NCBI GenBank assembly: GCA_023458755.1
Contig: JAEWYE010000028.1
Span: forward strand, 1-64,000
Direction of reading: 5' to 3'
Length of the DNA: 64,000 nucleotides
DNA from: Bacillota bacterium
Lineage (GTDB): Bacteria > Bacillota > Clostridia > Oscillospirales > Acutalibacteraceae
Within the stretch, counting starts at the first letter, position 1, and each line of letters starts with the position of its first letter. The notes under the pieces are model-generated. The model had not been told where the DNA came from. It did no database searches and was given only the letters and a program-made list of their open reading frames with translations. The translations under genes were made by a program, and so were the position numbers. This document shows positions 42,782-50,657 of the stretch, piece by piece.

Positions 42782-44192
42782 CGATAGCCGTCTTCCTTTC
42801 ATACACTTTTTGCAGAATCTGCTGACTGATTTTTGGTGTGTTATCGGTGGAAAGCACGATATTTTCTGCGGTTAGGCCGTTTTGTGTGAATATCTGCGAA
42901 ATGTTGCTGCTGATTTCCCGGCTGCTTTCCTGCAGTGTGGGCGGGTAACTCAGCTTAATATTGGCATTCTTTTGCGTTAACTCAATGGATGCTTCAAAAT
43001 AACCCAATTCTTTAATGTCAAAGGTTAAAAACAAACGTGTAGATTTTGGAACGTTTTCCTGCTGAGCGGATTTATTCTGGCTATCCTTGTCTTTCTCAAT
43101 CCATAGCTCCGAAAACATATAATGTCCGTTGTAGTTAATCGGCAGAAACAGATGTGTGTAGGGCATGTAAACGCTGTTGTCCAGCAGAAGTGCGTTGCAG
43201 ATATCTTTATAAAGCGCCTGACTGGTATTTGAGGCGTTTAGCTTTGATCCTTCCGACAAAATATTGATCAGCGAGTCAAAAAAAGTATTTTCGGTTTTCT
43301 GATTCGACTGTGCAATGTCCTTGGCGAACATAGCCTTCATGTATTCAATTTTATCCGTCGGCAAATTCAGATGAAATCTGCAGTAATCCAGTAAATCCTC
43401 GAATCTTCCGATTAATTCCTGCTGGGAGCTTGTGTTCAGCCGTGCCAAATCATGCACCATAAGTGTGATTGTATCGCGTGCTTTGCCGAAATCGTTCAGT
43501 TTTGAAACATATTCGCTCAGCAGTGGTATAATCTTATTTTTTAAAACCATCAGGTTAAAGTCAATGCTTTCCACCGCGTGGTCGGTAACAATATCATTGG
43601 TCAGCGCTTTCAGCTTGTCCGCATACGATTTTGGAATCTGCTGCTGCAGGGTGTTCAGCTGGCGGACAATGGCGTTTGTGGTGTCGGAAATAGAGAAAAA
43701 GCCGTCGTACCCTTTCAAAAACTTTGCAATCTGCTGGTCGAGCTCCGCACTTTTTGTCTGCGCGGATAAACTGCGCAGAACGTTAAAAACCGTACCGGAA
43801 AATTTTGTGTGATTGGTTTGCTGAAACATCAGATTCTTTAATATTTCACCTTTGTTCATTGCAAGACTGGAGGAAAGCTGCTTTAAAGCGGCACTCGCGG
43901 TCTGCCCGCGCTGAATCGTTTCTTCCCTGCTGAAAATATCAAACATAATTTTTTGCAGAGTTTGCGCAAGCGCCGGCGTTTGGCGAAGCTGCTGCACAAA
44001 TTTTGTAAATACAGAAGTATGGTTCAGTAAAGCGTTGTTGATATTTTCTTTGGCGGCTTGCTCGCCTTGGTTGGCAGGCGTTACTACTGTCGGATTAATC
44101 ACTTCATTAATGGGTGATTCTTTTGCGGGTCTTAGCTTGTTTACTGTGTCGTTTGTTGTAATGGGAGTGGTTATGCGTAAATTATCCGGCAT
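42768..44192 (-). CDS. FliK-like / YlqG-like flagellar-associated protein
   Basis: About 474 residues. The N-terminal 40 residues are low complexity; residues ~40-310 are mostly helical. The C-terminal ~130 residues (YMFSELWIEKDK..., FLTFDIKELGYFEASIELTQ, KNANIKLSYPPTLQESSREI) resemble the Flg_hook domain of FliK in pattern. It is coupled to the FlhB C-domain gene, the ylqG-ylqH arrangement of B. subtilis, so the two probably work together. ATG at 44192 follows GAGGTG. No function is established. Confidence 0.7.
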   Translation of the reverse strand: MPDNLRITTPITTNDTVNKLRPAKESPINEVINPTVVTPANQGEQAAKENINNALLNHTSVFTKFVQQLRQTPALAQTLQKIMFDIFSREETIQRGQTASAALKQLSSSLAMNKGEILKNLMFQQTNHTKFSGTVFNVLRSLSAQTKSAELDQQIAKFLKGYDGFFSISDTTNAIVRQLNTLQQQIPKSYADKLKALTNDIVTDHAVESIDFNLMVLKNKIIPLLSEYVSKLNDFGKARDTITLMVHDLARLNTSSQQELIGRFEDLLDYCRFHLNLPTDKIEYMKAMFAKDIAQSNQKTENTFFDSLINILSEGSKLNASNTSQALYKDICNALLLDNSVYMPYTHLFLPINYNGHYMFSELWIEKDKDSQNKSAQQENVPKSTRLFLTFDIKELGYFEASIELTQKNANIKLSYPPTLQESSREISSNISQIFTQNGLTAENIVLSTDNTPKISQQILQKVYERKTAIDVTI

Positions 44193-44229
44193 AAAAAACA
44201 CCTCAGTAAATAAATTTTAACACTTTTTA

Positions 44230-44268
44230 TTAATTTTAAGTGATTTTTGTCGATATATAGTATATAAT
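44230..44268 (+). promoter_or_regulatory. Candidate promoter of cheA-cheR-cheB
   Basis: Two overlapping options: a degenerate sigma-D site, TTAA (44230-44233), 16 bases, TCGATATA (44250-44257), or a sigma-A -10 TATAAT (44263-44268) with a poor -35. Either gives a leader of about 40 bases to cheA. Confidence 0.4.
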
Positions 44269-44309
44269 ATCTATAACGTAAAAACTTTTATTAGGCGGTG
44301 AAGTATAAA

Positions 44310-46406
44310 ATGGATAATAATATGGAATCAATGTTGGACGTATATTTGTTTGAAGCAAATGATTTATTGGAACACCTCGATGAAATACTGATAAACTGCG
44401 AAAAAGTAAATTCGTTTGATTCGGACAGTATCAATGAAATTTTCCGAATCATGCACACGATCAAGGGTTCTTCTGCCATGATGCAGTTTAACAGCCTGGC
44501 CACTATTTCACACAAGGTTGAGGATCTGTTCTTTTTTGTACGCGAAAACGGTATTGGCGATCAATACTTAAGCGAGTTGTTTGATTTAATGTTTAAATCC
44601 AGCGACTTTATTAAAGCAGAAGTGGAGAAGGTACAAAATAACGAGCCTCTTACTACAGATATCGACACTTTTGAACAAGAAATTAATGATTTTCTTAAAA
44701 AAATTTCCGGCAAGGCTTCCGGCAGCGCCGCAAAACCATCCGCTCCCGCGGTAAAGGAACAGTCGGCTCCCGTCACGCAATCCGCAGTGCCTTCTGTAAA
44801 ATCGGCCGTGCAGCAAAGCACAGCGGATTCCACGACCGCAACGCAGGAAAGCTTTGTAAAAGCCGAAGAGAAAAAGGGTTTCCCTTATGTTTTGAAGGTT
44901 TCGTTCGATGAAGAAGCCCAAATGGAAAATCTGCGAGCCTATATGCTGGTAAATGCCATTACCGATATCTATCTGGATATCGAATATTATCCGCAGGATA
45001 TCCAAACCAATTCCGAGACAGTCGAAGAAATCAACCGCGACGGTTTCCTGATTGCTTTCAAAGAAAAGAGCGGGATGGACAGCGGTATTAAAGTAATTGA
45101 GCATTTTATCTATGCGAAGAATTATACCATACTGAATCAGGAAAATGATGTCCAGCAGGCAGCACAAGATGAAAAAATCGAAAATTCAGACTCACGCGCT
45201 GCTGCTCCTCAGCCACACCAAGTTGTAAAACAGAACCTGATTAATGTGAATTTGTCAAGACTTGACAGCCTGATGGATTTGATGGGTGAAATCGTTATTA
45301 CGGAATCTATGGTTACCTCCGCACCGGTCGGGCAGCAGGGAGGCGCGGCGGACAACAGCTTTAACAAAGCATCCCGCCAGCTTCGCAAACTAACTGACGA
45401 GCTTCAGGAAATCGTTATGTCGATCCGTATGGTGCCGATTTCGGGTGTGTTCCAAAAAATGAACCGTATTGTGCGCGATATGAGCAAAAAATTGGATAAG
45501 GACGTTCAGCTTGTATTAGTAGGCGAAGATACCGAAGTGGATAAGACCATTGTGGACAGCATCAGCGACCCGATTATGCACCTTGTGCGCAACTGTATGG
45601 ATCACGGCATTGAAACCAAAGAGGAACGCGCAAAAACCGATAAACCCGCCAAAGGGACGGTTACCCTTTCCGCCCAGAACACCGGCGGTGAGATTTTGAT
45701 TACGGTTGAAGATGACGGCGCGGGTATCAACCGCGAAGGCGTTTTGCGCAAAGCCAAGAAACAGGGACTTCTGACAAAACCGGAAAATGAATATACCGAC
45801 AAAGAAGTGAACAACTTCATTTTAATGCCCGGATTCTCTACGAATGAAGTGGTAACCGAATATTCCGGCAGAGGCGTGGGCATGGACGTCGTGAAAAAGA
45901 ATGTCGAAAAAATCGGCGGCGATGTGACCTTGACCAGTGAAGAAGGAAAAGGCACGAAAATTGTATTTAAAATACCGCTTACGCTCGCGATTGTAAACGG
46001 TATGAAAGTTTCGGTCGGGGAAACCATGTTTACCATCCCGATCAGCAACATTAAGCAATCCTTTAAAGTTACAAAGGACGATGTTATTTACGATACCGAT
46101 AAAAATGAAATTATTATGGTTCGCAATGAGTACTATCCGGTCATCCGCCTGCACGAAACGTTCGGTATTCCAACTGAAATCACCGATATCAGTGAAGGTA
46201 TCGTGCTGTTAGTGGAAACACACGAAACTACATACTGCATTTTTGCGGATGTTCTTTTGGGCGAACAGCAGGTGGTGGTCAAACCGCTTCCGTCTTATTT
46301 GAACAGTTATAATATTAAAGAATTCGGAATATCCGGTTGCGCGATTTTGGGTGACGGCAGTATCAGTCTTATTTTGGATATTCAAAATCTATTCAACAGC
46401 AACTGA
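44310..46406 (+). CDS. cheA: Chemotaxis histidine kinase CheA
   Basis: A 698-residue kinase. P1/Hpt with phosphorylated H49 (MHTIKGSSAMMQF); an Ala/Pro/Ser linker (about 140-190); a P2-like region (about 195-285); P3 dimerisation (NLSRLDSLMDLMGEIVITES); P4 ATPase with N box (HLVRNCMDHGIE), G1 (VEDDGAGIN) and G2 (GRGVGMDVVKKNVEKIGG); and a P5 CheW-like domain (NGMKVSVGETMFTIPISNIK). It phosphorylates CheY and CheB. ATG at 44310 after GGCGGTGA; GTG at 44298 is the alternative. Confidence 0.97.
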   Translation: MDNNMESMLDVYLFEANDLLEHLDEILINCEKVNSFDSDSINEIFRIMHTIKGSSAMMQFNSLATISHKVEDLFFFVRENGIGDQYLSELFDLMFKSSDFIKAEVEKVQNNEPLTTDIDTFEQEINDFLKKISGKASGSAAKPSAPAVKEQSAPVTQSAVPSVKSAVQQSTADSTTATQESFVKAEEKKGFPYVLKVSFDEEAQMENLRAYMLVNAITDIYLDIEYYPQDIQTNSETVEEINRDGFLIAFKEKSGMDSGIKVIEHFIYAKNYTILNQENDVQQAAQDEKIENSDSRAAAPQPHQVVKQNLINVNLSRLDSLMDLMGEIVITESMVTSAPVGQQGGAADNSFNKASRQLRKLTDELQEIVMSIRMVPISGVFQKMNRIVRDMSKKLDKDVQLVLVGEDTEVDKTIVDSISDPIMHLVRNCMDHGIETKEERAKTDKPAKGTVTLSAQNTGGEILITVEDDGAGINREGVLRKAKKQGLLTKPENEYTDKEVNNFILMPGFSTNEVVTEYSGRGVGMDVVKKNVEKIGGDVTLTSEEGKGTKIVFKIPLTLAIVNGMKVSVGETMFTIPISNIKQSFKVTKDDVIYDTDKNEIIMVRNEYYPVIRLHETFGIPTEITDISEGIVLLVETHETTYCIFADVLLGEQQVVVKPLPSYLNSYNIKEFGISGCAILGDGSISLILDIQNLFNSN

Positions 46407-46434
46407 CAGCACCTTATTGCAAAGGGGAACAGGC

Positions 46435-47235
46435 ATGATACGTTTAACCGATAAGGAATTTCTTGATATCGTAAGCTATATCAAATCCAATTACGGTATC
46501 AATTTAGAGAAAAAAAGGCAGCTTATTGAGTCCAGAATGTATTCGGTTTTAGCGGAGAAGAATTTAACGAACTTTACCGATTACTTTGCCTTGATTCAGC
46601 AGAACAATTCCAACGAAATTACCGCGATGCTCAATAAGCTTACCACCAATCATACCTATTTTCTGCGTGAACCAAGCCATTTTGAATTCATGAAAGAGGT
46701 CTTTCTCCCGGAACAGGAAAGAAACAACCGCGAAAAGGATATCCGGATTTGGAGCGCGGGGTGTTCTTCCGGCGAGGAAGCCTATACCACCATTATGACG
46801 CTGAAAGACTATTTTGGCTCGCAAAAATGGGACTACCGCATTTTGGCAACCGACATTTCCGCCAAAGTGATGGAAAGTGCGCAGATTGGTGTTTACAGCA
46901 AAGAATCCATTAAGGATATTTCGCCTTTGTGGAAACAGAAGTATTTTACCCCAAAGGGTGAGGAACACTACGCATTGAGTGATGAGATAAAAAAGGAAGT
47001 CATTTTTAAACCGCTCAATTTAATGGGGAGTTTCTCATTCAAAAAACCGTTTGATTTAATTTTTTGCAGGAATGTTATGATTTATTTTGATCAGCCTACC
47101 AAAAACGCACTGATCAATAAGTTTTATGACGTACTGAAACCTGGTGGGTATTTGTTTATTGGGCATTCTGAAACGGTACAAAGGGAGAGTTCAAAATTCA
47201 AGTATATTAAGCCTTCGATTTATCAGAAAGGATAG
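46435..47235 (+). CDS. cheR: Chemotaxis methyltransferase CheR
   Basis: A 266-residue receptor glutamate methyltransferase. The N-terminal helical domain (LTDKEFLDIVSYIKSNYGIN) and SAM-binding domain (IRIWSAGCSSGEEAYTTIMT, DYRILATDISAKVMESAQIG, FDLIFCRNVMIYFDQPTKNA) are clear. ATG at 46435 after AAAGGGG. It lies 29 bases after cheA and five before cheB. Neither MCP here ends in a CheR-docking pentapeptide. Confidence 0.96.
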   Translation: MIRLTDKEFLDIVSYIKSNYGINLEKKRQLIESRMYSVLAEKNLTNFTDYFALIQQNNSNEITAMLNKLTTNHTYFLREPSHFEFMKEVFLPEQERNNREKDIRIWSAGCSSGEEAYTTIMTLKDYFGSQKWDYRILATDISAKVMESAQIGVYSKESIKDISPLWKQKYFTPKGEEHYALSDEIKKEVIFKPLNLMGSFSFKKPFDLIFCRNVMIYFDQPTKNALINKFYDVLKPGGYLFIGHSETVQRESSKFKYIKPSIYQKG

Positions 47236-47240
47236 CAAAT

Positions 47241-48287
47241 ATGGTCTTACAAGCAATAAGGGTGTTGATTGTGGATGATTCTGCATTCTTTCGGGTCGCT
47301 TTGCAAAAAGCCTTGAGCGGTGACCAGCATATTCAAGTGATTGGAACGGCTGCTGACGCGCTTGAAGCGGAGAAAAAGATCAAAGAATTATCACCTGACG
47401 TTGTTACAATGGATGTAGAAATGCCGGACATGCGCGGTACGGATTTCTTAAAAAAGATGATTCCGGTCAATCCGGTACCGGTTGTACTGGTGAGTTCTAC
47501 CAATATCGGTATCTTTGAAGCACTGGATGCCGGAGCGGTGGATTTTGTAAAGAAGCCCAATATTCAAAATGACAGTGATTTTGCTGCTTTTTGCAGCGAG
47601 CTGTCGGTGAAAATCAAAATTGCGTCATCAGCGAAGGTTCGCAAGCTGATGGTACAGCCGCCCAGCCGTCCTTTGCCGGAACTGAATATCAGCAGCAATC
47701 CCCGAAAGCATGTTATTGCGATCGGTGCCTCCACCGGCGGAACCGAGGCTACTTTGGAAATTTTAAAGCAGCTTCCGCCCGATATACCGGGAATTGTCGT
47801 TGTACAGCATATGCCGGCCGGTTTTACCAAAATGTATGCGGAACGTTTGGACCGCATTTGCAAAATTAGTGTTTCCGAGGCACAAAACGGTGATCGTGTG
47901 CGGCCGGGCCACGCCATTATTGCCGCTGGGGAAAAACACATGACCTTAAAAAAAGATGCCGCGGGTTATTATGTGCATTGTGAACCGGGCCCAAAGGTGA
48001 GCGGACATTGTCCGTCTGTTGATGTATTGTTTAACTCTGTTGCCAAGGCAGCCGGATCTGACGCAGTCGGCGTTATTTTAACCGGTATGGGCAAAGACGG
48101 AGCGGAAGGTTTATTGAATATGAGAAAAGCCGGGGCCAGTACGATTGGTCAGGATAAACAATCCTGCGTTGTGTACGGAATGCCAATGGTTGCTTTTGAT
48201 ATCGGTGCTGTGGAAACGCAGGCGCCGTGTCAGGCAATTTCCGGTATTCTCATTCAAAAAATAAATACTTTGGGATGCGCTGATTAA
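47241..48287 (+). CDS. cheB: Chemotaxis methylesterase CheB
   Basis: A 348-residue two-domain protein. Receiver: D12/D13 and phosphoacceptor D58 (VVTMDVEMPDMRG). Esterase: catalytic S164 (GASTGGTEA), H190 (VVQHMPAGFT) and D286 (GMGKDGAEG), the same residue numbers as in the well-studied Salmonella enzyme. It removes receptor methyl groups when phosphorylated by CheA. A terminator follows. Confidence 0.97.
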   Translation: MVLQAIRVLIVDDSAFFRVALQKALSGDQHIQVIGTAADALEAEKKIKELSPDVVTMDVEMPDMRGTDFLKKMIPVNPVPVVLVSSTNIGIFEALDAGAVDFVKKPNIQNDSDFAAFCSELSVKIKIASSAKVRKLMVQPPSRPLPELNISSNPRKHVIAIGASTGGTEATLEILKQLPPDIPGIVVVQHMPAGFTKMYAERLDRICKISVSEAQNGDRVRPGHAIIAAGEKHMTLKKDAAGYYVHCEPGPKVSGHCPSVDVLFNSVAKAAGSDAVGVILTGMGKDGAEGLLNMRKAGASTIGQDKQSCVVYGMPMVAFDIGAVETQAPCQAISGILIQKINTLGCAD

Positions 48288-48296
48288 GTCATAGAC

Positions 48297-48348
48297 AGGA
48301 ATTCAAAGCCGCGAGATTTTTAGGCGGAGCGGCTTTTGAATTCCTTTT
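48297..48348 (+). terminator. Terminator after cheB
   Basis: AGGAATTCAAAGCCGC (48297-48312) pairs with GCGGCTTTTGAATTCCT (48329-48345), followed by TTTTA. It separates cheA-cheR-cheB from the next mcp, though no clear promoter is seen between them. Confidence 0.85.
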
Positions 48349-48394
48349 ATCAGCGTTTCCCTGCAAACCGTAAATTTAAGGGAGAAGTTGAAAA

Positions 48395-50116
48395 ATGATT
48401 GGAAATGAGAGTAACACACTGAAAATTCGAAAATCGGCACAGAAAGCTGGAAAAGCGAAATCCATAAAGGCAAAATTACTGATTGGTATGGTCGCGTTAA
48501 CGTCCAGCATCAGCATTCTGTCGGGGACAATCTTCACAATATTTTTGGCAAACAATTCGAAAGATACAGGCAGTACAGATACAGCCATTACGATTACCGT
48601 TGCCTTGACGATTGTATTTATTGTTTTGTCCTGCATTGTTTCGGTCAAGATTGCCGACTCCATTGTAAACCCGATTATCGCCTTGGTGCAGCGTATTGAA
48701 TCGTTAGCCGACGGTGACCTGCATACGCGTGTTCCGGCGGTGAAAGCGAAGGGCGAAGTTCAGACTCTTTCCACCGCTTTCGCGGATACCATTAATCTGC
48801 TGAATGGCTACATAAGTGAAATTTCCCGCATTTTGGGCAATATGTCAAAGGGCGATTTTACCGTTACGATTACACAGGATTACAAAGGGGACTTTGTGGC
48901 GATTAAAACGGCTTTGAATACAATTGTCACATCCCTTCATACCATGTTTGTCGATATCAACAAGTCTGCCGATGAAGTGGCAAACGGTGCAAATCAGGTA
49001 TCAAGCGGCGCACAGGCACTTTCACAGGGTGCTACCGAGCAGGCAAGTACTATTGAGCAGCTTTCCGCTTCCATTCAGGAGATTGCGGATCAAGTCAAAC
49101 AAAGTGCGGCTAACGCTTCCAGCGCCAACCAGTTTGCGGCTCAGTCCACCCAAGAGGTGGATAACGGCAATGAACATATGAAGCAAATGATTGCCGCTAT
49201 GGATGAAATCAGCGAATCTTCCAAGCAAATCGGTGCCATCATCAAAGCAATTCAGAATATCGCGTTCCAAACGAACATTCTTGCACTGAATGCGGCAGTG
49301 GAAGCGGCTAGAGCCGGTGAAGCCGGCAAGGGTTTCGCTGTTGTTGCGGATGAAGTAAGAAATCTTGCGGGAAAGAGCGCAGAGGCAGCAAAAAATACAA
49401 CAGCGCTGATTGAAAACTCTATACGCGCAGTTGAAAAGGGTCAGAGAATTGCGGATGAAACGGCAAAATCGCTCAATGCGATTATTGCCGGTACACAGCA
49501 GACGAGCGAATTGATTCGCCAAATTTCCGAAAGTGCAAACGAACAGGCAACTTCCATTAATCAGGTGACTCTGGGTGTTGAACAGATTTCCGGCGTGGTG
49601 CAGACAAACTCCGCAACGGCAGAGCAAAGTGCAGCAACCAGTGAAGAACTCAGCGGCCAGGCACAATTGCTGAAACAAAATTTGGCACACTTGAAACTTA
49701 CAAAAACAGAGGAAAAGGCACAGGCTGCCAGAACCTTGAAGTTTTATGAGCAGGCAAATAAAAAGGCCGAGGCAAAAGCAATCGAACCGGCCGCAAAACC
49801 GGCTGCACAGGCAGTTGCCGAACCGGTCACTGAAAAGGCTTCTGAACCGGTAGCCACAGTGCCTGCGGAGCCAACTCCGGAAAAAGTTCCAGAACCGGCC
49901 GCTGCGCCGACTGTGGAATCCGCCGGTGAACCGGTTACCGAACCGACTGCTACTCCGACTGTGGAACCAGCCGCGGAAGTCGCCAGTGAACCAGTTTCTG
50001 GAGTTCTGGTGGAACCTGTCATCGAGTCTGCCCCGGAATCTCTCAATGAGCCCGCTGAGGAGTTAGAGAAAGAACCGGAGCTTGCTGCAGCGGGAGCCGA
50101 TTCCGACAAGCATTAA
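48395..50116 (+). CDS. Methyl-accepting chemotaxis protein with Pro/Glu-rich tail
   Basis: A 573-residue receptor. Two membrane helices (about 28-50 and 63-85) with a loop of only ~12 residues (NNSKDTGSTDTA), so no external ligand domain. HAMP (VNPIIALVQRIESLADGDLH) and a second HAMP-like unit (ILGNMSKGDFTVTITQDYKG) precede the signalling domain (IQNIAFQTNILALNAAVEAA, RAGEAGKGFAVVADEVRNLA). From about 445 on, a tail of ~130 residues is made of Glu-Pro-Val/Ala/Thr units (AEPVTEK, PEPAAAPTVE). No CheR-binding pentapeptide ends the protein. Confidence 0.94.
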   Translation: MIGNESNTLKIRKSAQKAGKAKSIKAKLLIGMVALTSSISILSGTIFTIFLANNSKDTGSTDTAITITVALTIVFIVLSCIVSVKIADSIVNPIIALVQRIESLADGDLHTRVPAVKAKGEVQTLSTAFADTINLLNGYISEISRILGNMSKGDFTVTITQDYKGDFVAIKTALNTIVTSLHTMFVDINKSADEVANGANQVSSGAQALSQGATEQASTIEQLSASIQEIADQVKQSAANASSANQFAAQSTQEVDNGNEHMKQMIAAMDEISESSKQIGAIIKAIQNIAFQTNILALNAAVEAARAGEAGKGFAVVADEVRNLAGKSAEAAKNTTALIENSIRAVEKGQRIADETAKSLNAIIAGTQQTSELIRQISESANEQATSINQVTLGVEQISGVVQTNSATAEQSAATSEELSGQAQLLKQNLAHLKLTKTEEKAQAARTLKFYEQANKKAEAKAIEPAAKPAAQAVAEPVTEKASEPVATVPAEPTPEKVPEPAAAPTVESAGEPVTEPTATPTVEPAAEVASEPVSGVLVEPVIESAPESLNEPAEELEKEPELAAAGADSDKH

Positions 50117-50130
50117 GTATTTAATATTGG

Positions 50131-50172
50131 ATAAAAATGGTACTCGCCGTTTCCGGTGAGTACCATTTTTTA
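50131..50172. terminator. Bidirectional terminator after the tailed mcp
   Basis: AAAAATGGTACTC-CC (50131-50148) pairs with GGTGAGTACCATTTTTT (50155-50172) around loop GTTTCC, with A and T tracts at both ends. It also lies just after the small minus-strand gene. Confidence 0.9.
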
Positions 50173-50199
50173 TCCCTGTACTTTTATCGGGGCTTGCGA

Positions 50200-50409
50200 T
50201 TAATGTCTGCGCTCACATAAAATTCTGTCAATCACTTCGTCAAGCAGACGCAAATCGGAAGTATTCAGCTCATCCAGCAAAGAAAGGATTTTCTTTAATG
50301 CTTTTGCACTTGAGCAATCGCAGTCAAAATCCTTCTCCCTGTCTTTTCCTCTAAATTCTTCGCCCTGAGATATATTTTCATTCCAGAATTCAGCAGATGA
50401 TTTCGGCAT
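50200..50409 (-). CDS. Small protein of unknown function
   Basis: A 69-residue hydrophilic protein. The N-terminal half is charged and ends in a Cys pair (DFDCDCSSAK); the C-terminal half is an amphipathic helix (ALKKILSLLDELNTSDLRLL DEVIDRIL split by one turn) ending CERRH. The ribosome site AAAGGAGGAAAACAC before ATG is strong, and terminators bound it, so it is likely a real gene. I do not recognise the family. The helix could mediate dimerisation or binding to a partner; three cysteines could bind metal. Confidence 0.65.
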   Translation of the reverse strand: MPKSSAEFWNENISQGEEFRGKDREKDFDCDCSSAKALKKILSLLDELNTSDLRLLDEVIDRILCERRH

Positions 50410-50451
50410 GTGTTTTCCTCCTTTCCTTAAGCTTATTCCATAATATGTAGA

Positions 50452-50469
50452 TTGTCCGCAACTTGTCCG
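50452..50469. promoter_or_regulatory. Direct repeat TTGTCCG upstream of the small gene
   Basis: TTGTCCG occurs at 50452-50458 and again at 50463-50469, 11 bp apart, 43 bases upstream of the small minus-strand gene. One-turn direct repeats like this can be half-sites of a regulator. Only two copies are seen. The rest of 50410-50657 holds a TATAAT near 50542 that could serve the EAL gene. Confidence 0.35.
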
Positions 50470-50657
50470 TAAAATTTGTTTCTATATTCCCGTGCTTTAA
50501 CCTCGCTTTAACACATATGTAATGAAGAAATAACGGGAAAAGCGGTATAATAAGTCGATGTATGTAATACTAGTTTTCGATAAAAGTGCAGGCAAAGATT
50601 CTATTCCATCCATTACGGTGGAATGTCACATCAAAATCCATAACGGAGGGGTACCAC

